Below are positions 16,431-25,367 of a stretch of DNA of 64,000 bases, piece after piece. A program made the position numbers and the translations under genes. The notes beneath the pieces were generated by a model, which ran no database searches, had not been told where the DNA came from, and saw only the letters and a program-made list of their open reading frames with translations. Origin of the DNA: JARFQH01 sp041299015. Lineage in GTDB: Bacteria > Desulfobacterota > Desulfobacteria > Desulfobacterales > SG8-13. Numbering within the stretch: the stretch's first letter is position 1; every line of letters starts with the position of its first letter. Location of the stretch: assembly GCA_041299015.1 (NCBI GenBank), contig JBFYWB010000027.1, forward strand, positions 1 through 64,000. Direction: 5' to 3'.

Positions 16431-16624
16431 GGAAACTCCGTCTGTGAATGTTTGAAAGTGTCGCGGTCTGACGGATGCAATACAATTCTCTTCCGCATGC
16501 CGCCTTCGGCAGGCGGCGGCAGCAATACGGCAACTGAACCATATGCGCTGCAGAGCGCCGCTGCGGCATGGTTACCCGGCGCATCCGGCAGTACCTTTGA
16601 GCGAGGGGGGGCAAAATCGTGGGT

Positions 16625-16653
16625 TGTGTACCTCGCGGGCCTGCCTTTGTCAA
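16625..16653 (-). promoter_or_regulatory. Predicted sigma-70 promoter for qrcABCD
   Basis: On the minus strand a consensus TTGACA (16653-16648) is 17 bases from TACACA (16630-16625). The leader to qrcA would be about 190 bases. The -10 box is a weak match, so the call rests mainly on the -35 box and position. Confidence 0.4.
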
Positions 16654-16660
16654 GGAAAAA

Positions 16661-17506
16661 TCATTGCCCCATGGCCCCGTAACTGTGCAAACCGGGAAGC
16701 AGATTGACGCCGAAATAGGTGAACAACACGGCGGCAAATCCGATCAGCGAGAGATATGCAATGCGGCGGCCGTGCCAACCGCGCATCATCTTGGCGTGCA
16801 GGAGCGTTGCATAGATGAACCAGGTGATCAGCGACCAGGTCTCCTTCGGGTCCCAACCCCAGTATCGGCCCCAGGCGGAATTGGCCCAGACGGCTCCCGT
16901 AATGATGCCGACCGAAAGAAACAGGAATCCGAACATGATCATCCGGTGGGTCAGGTCATCGATCACCCTCGGTTCCGGAAACCGCCCAAGCACCGACCCG
17001 TTTCGACCCGGTTCACGGTGTCGAATGAGGTACATGATGCTCAGTCCGAAAGCGATGGCAAAGGCGGCGTAGCCGATAAAACAGGTGATCACGTGCGCAA
17101 TCAGCCAGTTACTTTTCAAGGCCGGCAGCAGCGGTTGGATGCGGTCACTGATATTGGGGGACAGGGAGGCATACGCCATGGTCAGGAAGGCCAGCGGCAT
17201 GGTGAAGGCGCCAATGACCCGGTTCCCGTAGCGGCGTTCGATGAAAAGATAGAGCAAGGCGATCGTCCAGGCAAAAAAGACCAGTGATTCATAGAGATTG
17301 GACAAGGGCGCATGTCCGATCCCCATTTGGTAAGACTCCGCCCAGCGCAGCGCGATTCCAGCGGTGTTGCCGATCAGCCCCGCAAACACAAAGCCGGTCG
17401 CCAGCACCCCCGGCGTCCGCCACTTGAAAACGAGGGCGATGAGATACAAAAAGGCGGAAAAACCATATAGGAAGGTGGTAATGGAAAGGGTCAGCGAGCT
17501 GTTCAT
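16661..17506 (-). CDS. ccsB: Cytochrome c biogenesis protein CcsB (CcsA/ResC type, haem handling)
   Basis: A 281-residue polytopic membrane protein with the tryptophan-rich WWD signature 'WGRYWGWDPKETWSLITW' at about residues 217-234 and flanking histidines ('HVITCF', 'HAKMM') that could ligate haem. This is the haem-handling partner of ResB in system II cytochrome c maturation, which delivers haem to CxxCH motifs outside the membrane. Naming differs between organisms: bacterial CcsB here corresponds to ResC or chloroplast CcsA. Its start overlaps the resB stop by four bases, so the two are translationally coupled. The adjacent qrcA product with five or six haems is a likely client. Confidence 0.92.
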   Translation of the reverse strand: MNSSLTLSITTFLYGFSAFLYLIALVFKWRTPGVLATGFVFAGLIGNTAGIALRWAESYQMGIGHAPLSNLYESLVFFAWTIALLYLFIERRYGNRVIGAFTMPLAFLTMAYASLSPNISDRIQPLLPALKSNWLIAHVITCFIGYAAFAIAFGLSIMYLIRHREPGRNGSVLGRFPEPRVIDDLTHRMIMFGFLFLSVGIITGAVWANSAWGRYWGWDPKETWSLITWFIYATLLHAKMMRGWHGRRIAYLSLIGFAAVLFTYFGVNLLPGLHSYGAMGQ

Positions 17507-19002
17507 TGGTCTTCCTTTTTTATATTCTGACCGGTTGGGACCGGTGCAGCCAGCGGTTCACCAGCGGTTCCGAGCAGGTGGTCGGCGATGGTTTCGACTT
17601 TTCTGTGCATGCCGAGTTTGTTCTTGTTGGCGCTGCCTGACACCGTCACAAGGCACTGCCGGCCTCTGCGGACCACTTCGACGCACAGCCGCTGGTGCGA
17701 CATGAAAAAGGCAATGACACAACCGATGATCATCAACACAAAGCCCGTGTAAACAACCCAGACACCGGGGTCTTTGGTGACCTGCAGCCCGGTATAGAAT
17801 CGTTTGGCCTGCTGGTCCGGCAGGGAACTTACGTCATCGATCGAAATCAGGACCGCATCATCGCGTTGAGGATCGATGATGGCGCCCATGCGGTCGAAAC
17901 CGGGGAACTTGAACGGCAGGAGCACCTCCACCGTCGCACCGTTTTTCTGGACCAGCGTGCCGATCAGGGTCGGGCCCAGTGCCCGGCCCCGGAAGTCATA
18001 GGTCTTCTGGAAATCATTGATGACGAATTCGCCGAGGTCTTCCGGTATGACGATCCGCTCACCGCTGCGCACCGTTTTGTTATACACCATGCCGGTTTCC
18101 TTGCTGGTGAAACTCAGCGTGATTTCTTCGGGCGCAGCGGTCATCGAGATCTCGGCGGGCAATTGCCCGTAACTGGATTGAAAAATATTGATCCCTTTGA
18201 AACGCAGCGGATGGTTCACCAGAATGTCTTTCTGCAGAACCGTCGCGCCGTTTTCGATGATCGACAGGCGGCTGCGATATTCCTTGGGCATGCCGGAGGG
18301 GTAAAAACTGACGTTGAAATTCTCACAGCGGATATCGAAGCCCAGCTGAATCGTCTTGCCCGAGTTTCTGAGGTTAACCGTATTGGTCATCTCCCCCTCG
18401 GGGATGTTGACGTATCCCTCAAAGCCGAAAATAGAACCGAGCAACCCGCCGATCAGTAAAATGATCACGCTGGCATGCACGACGTAAACCCCGAGTCGGG
18501 TCCAGCGCCATTTTTCCGCGAAAAAGACAAATCCTTCCGCGGTTTCGGCGGTGCGGCGGTAGGTGAACTTTTTCGCCAAGAGGTCCTCGATGACCGGTCT
18601 CAGTTCTTCCGGGGCTTGCGGAACCTCGCGACTGATTTTGTGCTTGTCGCTGCGGAAGCGGTTCAGATTGAAGCGCGGCTGCTTGGCGAAAACGATTTTC
18701 CAGGTGGCGGCAAGGCGATCCAGCGAGCAGACGATGATATTGACCGTCAGCAGAAGCAAGAGCAGTTGAAACCACCACGAATGGTACATATCGAAGATAT
18801 CGAGAGTCTCGAACAGACGGTAATAAAATTCGCCGAATGCCCGACGGTAATTCTCCGGGGTTTCATTCTGCGGAATGAGCGTACCGATCACCGATGTGGC
18901 CGCCAGCGTCAGCAAAAGAACGACGCTAAGCTTTACGGAGGCAAAAAAACTCCATAGTCCATTGGGGTGCGGAGAATCGCCCGGGATCTCCTTATTGTCC
19001 AT
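17503..19002 (-). CDS. resB: Cytochrome c biogenesis protein ResB
   Basis: A 499-residue ResB-family protein. Three hydrophobic helices occur in the N-terminal 200 residues ('VVLLLTLAATSVIGTLIPQ', 'WWFQLLLLLLTVNIIV', 'LGVYVVHASVIILLIGGLLG'), a large extracytoplasmic domain follows, and a last helix ('VVYTGFVLMIIGCVIAFF') precedes a cytoplasmic tail. 'GTLIPQNE' near the start is typical of the family. With CcsB it forms the system II synthase that attaches haem to apocytochromes. ATG at 19002 is chosen over GTG at 19005; AAGGA lies upstream. The C-terminal tail is rich in Pro/Ala/Gly and ends 'NIKKEDQ'. Confidence 0.92.
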   Translation of the reverse strand: MDNKEIPGDSPHPNGLWSFFASVKLSVVLLLTLAATSVIGTLIPQNETPENYRRAFGEFYYRLFETLDIFDMYHSWWFQLLLLLLTVNIIVCSLDRLAATWKIVFAKQPRFNLNRFRSDKHKISREVPQAPEELRPVIEDLLAKKFTYRRTAETAEGFVFFAEKWRWTRLGVYVVHASVIILLIGGLLGSIFGFEGYVNIPEGEMTNTVNLRNSGKTIQLGFDIRCENFNVSFYPSGMPKEYRSRLSIIENGATVLQKDILVNHPLRFKGINIFQSSYGQLPAEISMTAAPEEITLSFTSKETGMVYNKTVRSGERIVIPEDLGEFVINDFQKTYDFRGRALGPTLIGTLVQKNGATVEVLLPFKFPGFDRMGAIIDPQRDDAVLISIDDVSSLPDQQAKRFYTGLQVTKDPGVWVVYTGFVLMIIGCVIAFFMSHQRLCVEVVRRGRQCLVTVSGSANKNKLGMHRKVETIADHLLGTAGEPLAAPVPTGQNIKKEDQ

Positions 19003-19386
19003 CACCGATCCTTTCCAGGGTTGTTTCTTTCAATCGCGCGTGTTGCCTCATACAAAATTGCAGCGGCCATTGCAACGGGAAACAAAGGGCCGGCCCACCT
19101 TGCCGGGAAAGCCATTGGATCGGATGCGCGGTCGCACGACCGCAGTTCGGACGGAAACGAGAAACTGGGAACGCGTCCCGCGGGCAGCCTGTTCTCAAAA
19201 CCAAAAAGCCCCTGCTCGCCGACCCGGAAAGCGGTGGCAAACAGAGGACTTTCGGCATGGATTCAGCCCGAACCGCAAATAGGCTCGCCGCTGAATGCAC
19301 ACACTGCCGCGCCTCACCCACAACCTTGATGGGAAGAGAAACGACGGACCGTGTGATCAGATGGGCTTGGAGTGCGGCAAACTGTC
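19003..19386. other. Intergenic region upstream of resB
   Basis: I see no convincing gene here. Open frames on either strand are rich in Cys/Arg/Pro and lack family resemblance. The only signal I can support is the promoter at 19047-19075; no riboswitch pattern was recognised. Confidence 0.5.
19047..19075 (-). promoter_or_regulatory. Predicted promoter for resB-ccsB
   Basis: On the minus strand TTGCAA (19075-19070) and TATGAG (19052-19047) are 17 bases apart, about 45 bases before the resB ATG. Confidence 0.4.
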
Positions 19387-19761
19387 TTAGGCTTTTGTGT
19401 AGATCCCCCGGGAGACGGCTTTGATCGACCCCTTTTTGGTCAATTTGTAGAGAGCATTGCTGAGCTGGCGCGGGTTCAGATCGGTATTTTCTTTCAACTG
19501 AGCGATGGAAATTCCTTTTCTGCTCTTTTTGATAACATCCAACACCGATTTGAGAACCGTTGCACTCTTATCTTCCTTTAGTGTTTTTGCCGGCTTGGCG
19601 GCGGGAGCTTTTGCGGGCTTGGGCTTTCCCCCGGTGCTCTTCGAATCGGTTTTTTTCACCGCAAGACCCTTGTCGACGAGTTCCGACAGCTTTTCTACCT
19701 GTTTTGAAAGGGCGGCGAGGTGTTTGGCGATGCTCTTCAACTGATTACTTGCCTGGGTCAT
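19387..19761 (-). CDS. Small DNA-binding protein: coiled coil, Lys/Ala/Pro linker, winged helix
   Basis: A 124-residue protein in three parts. Residues 5-33 are heptad-like ('LKSIAKHLAALSKQVEKLSEL') and could form a coiled coil. Residues 34-66 are a Lys/Ala/Pro linker like that of histone H1 ('KPKPAKAPAAKPAKT'). Residues 67-124 look like a winged helix-turn-helix ('GISIAQLKENTDLNPRQLSN', then 'YKLTKKGSIKAVSRGIY'). The ATG at 19761 has GGGAGG nine bases upstream; a longer reading frame to 19872 runs through the promoter and is rejected. A near-consensus promoter suggests strong expression. A nucleoid-associated or regulatory role is inferred; I do not recognise a named family. Confidence 0.75.
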   Translation of the reverse strand: MTQASNQLKSIAKHLAALSKQVEKLSELVDKGLAVKKTDSKSTGGKPKPAKAPAAKPAKTLKEDKSATVLKSVLDVIKKSRKGISIAQLKENTDLNPRQLSNALYKLTKKGSIKAVSRGIYTKA

Positions 19762-20211
19762 TTCGTCATTCCTCCCTGTTCGAGAAAGATTTTTGGCAAA
19801 GGCACTGTTTTTCTTCGTGTAGTATATAGCGACCTCAATAAATGTCAACACATAATATAGAATTTTCAACAATTAATTCAGCCTAATAAACACATACCGC
19901 CAGTATTTGGCCCTTGCTCCCTTCAAGTCGCGCCGGGCCGGTAAACGGTTGAGGAATGAAGAACTCCGAATCTCATCGCCGTTCGGCTGTACACCTTTGC
20001 CGAATCGTGCTATTGGGAAAAAGAGAATGACCAAGGCCCGCACCACAACATTGCTGCTGGACTTCCCAGCGTCTAAAGCGTGTCGTCGATGGATGAAAAA
20101 CCCAATACAGACGCTCTTGTTCGCAGTCAACGCCGTCATTGACGCCGGCGTCGTCCCGGAGCTCGCCAATCCGGGTCGCGCGGCTGATCAAAAGAAAGTG
20201 AAGAAAAACAG
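19762..20211. other. Divergent intergenic region
   Basis: This 450-base stretch separates the winged-helix gene from the helicase gene. Apart from the promoter at 19821-19848 I see nothing supported; a frame at 19907-20278 overlaps the helicase start and has an unlikely composition. Confidence 0.5.
19821..19848 (-). promoter_or_regulatory. Near-consensus sigma-70 promoter
   Basis: On the minus strand TTGACA (19848-19843) is followed after 16 bases by TATACT (19826-19821), in an AT-rich stretch unlike the surrounding DNA. It lies about 60 bases before the ATG of the winged-helix gene. Confidence 0.65.
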
Positions 20212-22155
20212 ATGCGCCCGGAACAAAAACACATCAACTACAAGCAAGAGCTCAATTCATCCCAACTCGAGGCGGTAATGTTCGACACCGGACCGCTATT
20301 GGTCATCGCCGGCGCCGGCAGCGGTAAGACCCGGACTCTGACCTACCGTGTGGCGCGCCTGGTTGAAGCAGGCGTACCGCCGGCGACCATTCTTCTTCTG
20401 ACCTTCACCCGCAAAGCATCCGCGGAAATGCTCTCCCGTGCCTGCCGACTGCTCGACGACCGGTGTGAAAAGGTCTCCGGCGGCACTTTTCATTCTTTCG
20501 GCAACGCTATCTTGAGGCGGTATGCCGCCGTGTGCGGCTTCGAATCCGGGTTCTCCATAATGGACCGCGCCGATGCGGAAAGCCTGATCGGAATGATCAG
20601 GAAAGACATCGTTCTCTCGGTGAAGATACGCACGTTTCCGCGAAATCAGACGCTCGCCGGCATTTTCAGCCGGGCGGTCAATAAGGGTGCGAGTGTCGAT
20701 GAAGTCGTTTTCAAAGACTACCCGCATTTCACGGACGCGGCAAACGACATGACGACGCTTTTCAACCTGTACTCAGAGCGTAAACGGCAGCTCAATCTTC
20801 TCGACTACGACGATCTTTTGGTCTTTCTGCACCGACTGCTGCGCGACCGGGCCGATATCCGTCACAACATTTCTTCGACTTACCGTTACATCATGGTCGA
20901 CGAGTATCAGGACACCAATCATCTGCAGGCCGAAATTCTGTATTATCTGGCCGATCGAAACCGGAACGTAATGGCCGTCGGAGATGATTCGCAGAGCATT
21001 TATGCTTTCCGGGGTGCCAATTTTAAGAATATCATCGATTTTCCGCAAATCTTTCCCGGCGCCAAAATCATCGGCCTGGAGGAAAATTATCGCAGTGTCC
21101 AACCGATCCTTTCCTTAACCAACGCCGTCATCGATCGTGCGACTGAAAAGTATGACAAAAAATTGTTCACCCGCCGAAAGGGCGGCCGGCGGCCATGTCT
21201 GGTGGATACGGCCAATGAAAACAACCAGTCACGCTATGTCATCGATAAAATCCGGGAAATCATGGTCACGGGCGTGCCCTTGAACCAGATCGCCGTTCTT
21301 TTCCGCGCCAGTTTTCACTCTTTCGACCTGGAGATCGAATTGACCCGCGAGCAGATGCCCTATGTCAAGGTCGGGGGGTTTAAATTCATGGAATCGGCCC
21401 ATATCAAAGACATGCTGGCCCATTTGCGCGTGGTCCTGAATCCCGAAGACAGAATCAGTTGGCACCGGCTACTGCTGCTGCTGGAAAACATCGGCCCGAA
21501 ATCCGCCCACGACATCTATACAGCGGTGTCCGCACAGCACTCCATAACCGCTGGCATCATGACCGCCGTCAGCGGGAGGAAGAAAAAAGCGGGACTCGAA
21601 CGGCTGGCAGAACTCTACGCCGCTATCGACGCCCGAACGCTGACCGTGGCAGAGATGGGGGAGGCGGTTTTGGCTTACTACCTGCCGATATTGAAGCGCC
21701 GCTACGACGATCATCCCAAGCGTCAGAAGGATCTGGAGCAACTGTTGACCATCATGATCCGCTATGCCGGGCTCGATGCTTTTCTGACCGACATGGCTCT
21801 GGAACCGCCTTCGGCCAGCGTCGAAGGCAACCTGTCACCCGAGGCAAGTGACGGCAACCGAATGGTTCTTTCGACGATTCATTCCGCCAAAGGCCTCGAG
21901 TGGCACACGGTCTTCATCATCTGGGCAGTCGACGGACGTTTCCCATCGGTTCGCGCGCTCGACAATCCGGCGGAGCTCGAGGAAGAACTCAGGTTGATGT
22001 ATGTCGCCGCTACGCGGGCCAGAGAGAACCTCTTCATTACTTACCCAAGCCAGGTTTTCGACCGCGGCACCGGACTTTATTTCGGCCGTCCGTCGCGCTT
22101 TGTCGATAGGCTGCCGCAGGCGATCATCGCGCACGCCTCCGTTTCCCCTTGGTGA
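20212..22155 (+). CDS. UvrD/Rep-family ATP-dependent DNA helicase
   Basis: A 647-residue superfamily 1 helicase. Walker A 'AGAGSGKT' is at residues 33-40, the Q-motif 'LNSSQLEAV' before it, 'TFHSFG' in motif Ib, Walker B 'VDEYQDTN' near 228-235, motif III 'VGDDSQSIYAFRGA', motif IV 'LEENYRS', motif V 'STIHSAKGLEW' and motif VI 'YVAATRARENL'. All ATPase and helicase motifs are present, so it should unwind DNA 3' to 5' in repair or replication restart. It is somewhat shorter than UvrD/PcrA (about 720) because it lacks the long C-terminal extension. It stands alone on the plus strand. Confidence 0.93.
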   Translation: MRPEQKHINYKQELNSSQLEAVMFDTGPLLVIAGAGSGKTRTLTYRVARLVEAGVPPATILLLTFTRKASAEMLSRACRLLDDRCEKVSGGTFHSFGNAILRRYAAVCGFESGFSIMDRADAESLIGMIRKDIVLSVKIRTFPRNQTLAGIFSRAVNKGASVDEVVFKDYPHFTDAANDMTTLFNLYSERKRQLNLLDYDDLLVFLHRLLRDRADIRHNISSTYRYIMVDEYQDTNHLQAEILYYLADRNRNVMAVGDDSQSIYAFRGANFKNIIDFPQIFPGAKIIGLEENYRSVQPILSLTNAVIDRATEKYDKKLFTRRKGGRRPCLVDTANENNQSRYVIDKIREIMVTGVPLNQIAVLFRASFHSFDLEIELTREQMPYVKVGGFKFMESAHIKDMLAHLRVVLNPEDRISWHRLLLLLENIGPKSAHDIYTAVSAQHSITAGIMTAVSGRKKKAGLERLAELYAAIDARTLTVAEMGEAVLAYYLPILKRRYDDHPKRQKDLEQLLTIMIRYAGLDAFLTDMALEPPSASVEGNLSPEASDGNRMVLSTIHSAKGLEWHTVFIIWAVDGRFPSVRALDNPAELEEELRLMYVAATRARENLFITYPSQVFDRGTGLYFGRPSRFVDRLPQAIIAHASVSPW

Positions 22156-22258
22156 CGGCGTTCGGTCTGGACCATATCGAACATTAGCTGAGGGTTTTTA
22201 AAAGGAAGGATAAACCGGCGGGGGCTTTTTCGGGCAGGCGTTTTTGCCGCACGAACGG

Positions 22259-22828
22259 TTATTCGGAAAAATACTCGACTGTGTAAGTCTTGACCGTAAT
22301 GTCACCGCCCCTCCAGCAGTTCTTTTCCAAACCGGCTTTCAGGCAGAGGTGCTCCAAAAAGGATTTTTTGTCGGGGAGTTGTTTCCAGACTTGCGGTAAA
22401 AAAGTCGCTGAATGCCACGCTCTTGAGATGATGACGCCGTGAACCTCCGCCTGAAGTTTTTCCAGAAGATCGTCGGCCGTGACGTATTCGAGTTTTATCG
22501 GCACGGAGAGAACGCTGATCTCGATAACGACCGCCGCTAGTTCATCTGCTTCCAGCGGCGGGAAGCGGGGGTCTCTGAATGCGGCGCTGCGGGCATTCTC
22601 CTGCACCCCGACCAGGAGCGAACGCGCCGCCTCGATCGTGCCGATGCAACCGCGCAACGCCTTTCCTTTGTGAAGCGTTACAAAGCACCCGCATTCTTGC
22701 TGCAAGGCAAGCGTGGGACTGGACGGTGGAATTACTTCGATCCCGGCATCCAGTTCGGCGGCAATGGCGCTGCGGGCCAGTTTCAGCAGGCAATTGCGGT
22801 CGTCGTCCGTCAGGGTCTGGATCGTCAT
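22259..22828 (-). CDS. amrA: AMMECR1-domain protein (AmmeMemoRadiSam system protein A)
   Basis: A 189-residue AMMECR1-family protein with the signature 'LRGCIGTIEAARSL', followed by 'ENARSAAFRDPRFPPLEADEL' spread over about 20 residues and the C-terminal 'FLPQVWKQLPDK' and 'CWRGGDITVKTY'. In many bacteria such proteins are encoded with a Memo-like protein and a radical SAM enzyme (the AmmeMemoRadiSam trio) of unsettled function; neither partner is in this window. ATG at 22828 is used; an earlier start would add an unrelated tryptophan-rich stretch. It lies 40 bases after a small zinc-ribbon membrane protein gene and is probably co-transcribed with it. Confidence 0.88.
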   Translation of the reverse strand: MTIQTLTDDDRNCLLKLARSAIAAELDAGIEVIPPSSPTLALQQECGCFVTLHKGKALRGCIGTIEAARSLLVGVQENARSAAFRDPRFPPLEADELAAVVIEISVLSVPIKLEYVTADDLLEKLQAEVHGVIISRAWHSATFLPQVWKQLPDKKSFLEHLCLKAGLEKNCWRGGDITVKTYTVEYFSE

Positions 22829-22868
22829 GATGGCAGCGCGGATTAAGATGGCCTCAAGGGGTGTTGAA

Positions 22869-23099
22869 TCAACGGAGGAAGGCCCACCAGATGTATACAC
22901 CCAAAACCAACAACGCCACAAACGCCGAGAGGTATGCCGACCAGTTCACCGTCCGCTTGGCCATGCCATGCGAATCGACTTCCCCAAGTCTCGATTTGCA
23001 CGAAGGGCATTGGGTCACCCGCAGCGCCACATAAGTGTAGCATTCCGGGCACCTTTTGGTCGCATAAACGAGACGATTGTCTTTGGTTTCGGATCTCAT
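22869..23099 (-). CDS. Zinc-ribbon protein with one C-terminal membrane helix
   Basis: A 76-residue protein with two CxxC knuckles, 'RCPECYTY' and 'QCPSCKSRLG', at about residues 17-39, forming a zinc ribbon, then a short linker and one membrane helix ('AYLSAFVALLVLGVYIWW') up to the C-terminus. The topology suggests a tail-anchored protein with the zinc ribbon in the cytoplasm. GGAGG lies upstream of the ATG, somewhat far at 13 bases. The gene precedes amrA on the same strand. No function can be assigned; zinc ribbons of this kind often bind protein or nucleic acid. Confidence 0.7.
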   Translation of the reverse strand: MRSETKDNRLVYATKRCPECYTYVALRVTQCPSCKSRLGEVDSHGMAKRTVNWSAYLSAFVALLVLGVYIWWAFLR

Positions 23100-23298
23100 C
23101 TGCGCGTCAACTCCTCCGAAAAACCGTGTGCGATAAGCTAAATGGGCGACGTTTCTGTCATTTTACACGATTTCGGCGGAGTTAAAAACAGATTTTTTTT
23201 CTGCCGTCGGCCGCCCTGCGGTCGATCGCCTCCGCAAACCCGTCGAGAACAGCGTCTCGGCGGCACCCGGCGGGTAGAACCCCCGTTTCGGGTGAAGA

Positions 23299-25191
23299 CT
23301 AGTTAAGGAAGCTCTGATCGATGCTGATCTGGCCGCTGTTGCGCAGTTCGGCCAACCAGTCCGTGACGGTACGGTATTGCTTCTGTTCGCGCAGTTTCTG
23401 CATTACCTGCGTTTTTTCCTTTTCGAAATCTTCCGCGGAAGGTTCCTTGCGGCCATTGAATTCGACGACATAATAGCCGTCCTGGCCCTCGAACACCTTT
23501 TGCGGCCACCGGTTTTGCGGTGACAGGCGAAAAGCCGCATCCGACAGGTCCTGGTGGTGTCCGATTTTGGGCAGCGGCGCCTTACGGGTAAAAAAGCCGG
23601 TGACGGCGACCGGCAATCCCGAACGAAGGCTCTCATCATCAAAGGATTTTCCGGCCTTCAGCGCTGCCAGAAACGCTTCGGCCTGCTCCCGCGCCTGGAC
23701 ATTCTGCTTGTCCCTGATCAGATCCGCCCGCACCCGCGGGGCCACCTCTTCCAGCTCCGGTATTTGCGCGTCCTTCCTGTCGATCACCTGCAGGATGTAG
23801 TATCCGTCGCTCAGCTCCTGTATCGGGCTGATATCCATGACGGAGAGGGCGAAAGCAGAGACGGCAAAGGCCGCTGCGTCCTTGATTCCTTCGCCCGGGC
23901 CTTGCCGGTTGAAAAAGCCGGTTTCCCCGATGGTCAAATGATGTGCCGCGGCATTTCGAACCAGATCGTCTCCTTGAAAAGAATTGTCGTAAATCGCCTC
24001 TGCCGTCTCATAGGCCAGTGTTTTGACACGTTCATCGACCAGTTTTCTGCGGATATCGTCGCGGGCGGCATCGAAGGCGACTGTGGACGTTTCGTTGACT
24101 TTCTCGACCTTTATGATGTGCCATCCGAATTGGGTCTGCACAGGCTCGCTGATCTCTCCGGCGGTCATCGCAAAAGCTTGATCGGCAAAGGGCTTGACCA
24201 TCGCGTCCTTGCGGAATGTCCCGAGGTAGCCACCGTTCTTGGCGTTGGGCTCCTCGGAGTATTCTTGGGCCAGCTCTGCAAAGTCTTTGCCCGCCCGGGC
24301 CAGCTTGAGAACTCCCAGTGCTTTCTGGCGGGCCGCCTCCACGATTTTTTCGTCGGCCTGCGGATCGGCTTTTATCAGGATATGCCGCGCCTCGACTGTC
24401 TTGGGGATGTGAAATTCATCCAAATTGGTGTCATAGTGGGTGCGCAGGTCCTCTTCCGTGAGTTCGACCCGATCGGTGAAGGTTTGCGGATCGATGTGGA
24501 CATAGCGGGCCTTCAGTTCGACTTCGGTTTTATAATTTTCCTTGCGGGCCTCAAAAAAGATTTTGAGTTCATCTTCGGTCGGGCTGATGTCGCGGTAATG
24601 GTCGGCCGGAAATTTTACGAAACGAAGATCCACCGACGCGTTGTTCCATTTGTGCCAGTCCAGTGTTTCGGCATCGGAAATTTTCACGTTGGCCGTCACG
24701 AACTTCGTCAGTTTGTCGACCAGCAGCGCGCGCTGCTGATCGGCTTCGAACCCATCCCGAGTCAACCGCAGGCGGTTGAGCACATATTCGTAACGCTTTG
24801 GATCGAAGACCCCGGCAGTTTGAAAGGCCTCGATTTTAGCGATCGATTCAGTCAGTTCCCCGTCAGTGACACTGATGCCCAGCCTCTCGGCCTCAGATAG
24901 CATCAATTTCTGGTCGATCAACTGGTTCAGGGCCTGCTCTTTCAGCCGCAGGCCCTTGATCGTCTCCTCGTTTAAGGTACCGCCGAAATTTTGGCGAATC
25001 TGATCGACCAGGTTGTTGTAATGGCGGTTGAACTCCTCGAACCGGATCGGATCGCCATTGACGTCCGCTATCTTGATATCCCGCCGGTCCTGGTAGAAAT
25101 CATAGCCAAAGGGGATGAACGCAAGGATCACCGCTCCCAGTATGAACTTGATGATCCAGCTTCCGGCATATTTTCGCATTAAACTGAGCAT
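23299..25191 (-). CDS. ppiD: PpiD/SurA-type periplasmic peptidyl-prolyl isomerase chaperone
   Basis: A 630-residue protein with an N-terminal membrane anchor ('WIIKFILGAVILAFIPFGY', about residues 12-30), a SurA-like chaperone region ('RFEEFNRHYNNL', 'LNQLIDQKLMLSEAERLGI'), a parvulin domain at about 268-370 ('EARHILIKADP', 'NGGYLGTFRKDAMVKPF', 'FGWHIIKVEKV') and a second, degenerate parvulin-like region toward the C-terminus. That layout and length match PpiD, which helps outer-membrane and secreted proteins fold at the inner-membrane surface. AAAGGA precedes the ATG. It is monocistronic as far as I can see. Confidence 0.88.
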   Translation of the reverse strand: MLSLMRKYAGSWIIKFILGAVILAFIPFGYDFYQDRRDIKIADVNGDPIRFEEFNRHYNNLVDQIRQNFGGTLNEETIKGLRLKEQALNQLIDQKLMLSEAERLGISVTDGELTESIAKIEAFQTAGVFDPKRYEYVLNRLRLTRDGFEADQQRALLVDKLTKFVTANVKISDAETLDWHKWNNASVDLRFVKFPADHYRDISPTEDELKIFFEARKENYKTEVELKARYVHIDPQTFTDRVELTEEDLRTHYDTNLDEFHIPKTVEARHILIKADPQADEKIVEAARQKALGVLKLARAGKDFAELAQEYSEEPNAKNGGYLGTFRKDAMVKPFADQAFAMTAGEISEPVQTQFGWHIIKVEKVNETSTVAFDAARDDIRRKLVDERVKTLAYETAEAIYDNSFQGDDLVRNAAAHHLTIGETGFFNRQGPGEGIKDAAAFAVSAFALSVMDISPIQELSDGYYILQVIDRKDAQIPELEEVAPRVRADLIRDKQNVQAREQAEAFLAALKAGKSFDDESLRSGLPVAVTGFFTRKAPLPKIGHHQDLSDAAFRLSPQNRWPQKVFEGQDGYYVVEFNGRKEPSAEDFEKEKTQVMQKLREQKQYRTVTDWLAELRNSGQISIDQSFLN

Positions 25192-25367
25192 GCTGTTCCT
25201 TTCATCAAAAAAAGGGAAGATGGCGACCCTGAGGCCGCGACCGACGACACCCCTTGGCTGAGCGCTGCCGAGGTCTCGATTCTGAGGCAGCCGGCTGATA
25301 TGATGGCTTTGTTAGTGTAAGTTTGCCGGAGAACGCACGGATGGGGGGATTCACGGGCTGGCCGGGA

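Noticed and set aside
19003..19386. Riboswitch or small RNA upstream of resB
   Set aside because: I compared the sequence by eye with common riboswitch cores and found no match; only a promoter is supported.
19907..20278. Small frame overlapping the helicase start
   Set aside because: Basic, unstructured product and no ribosome binding site; it would overlap the helicase by 67 bases.
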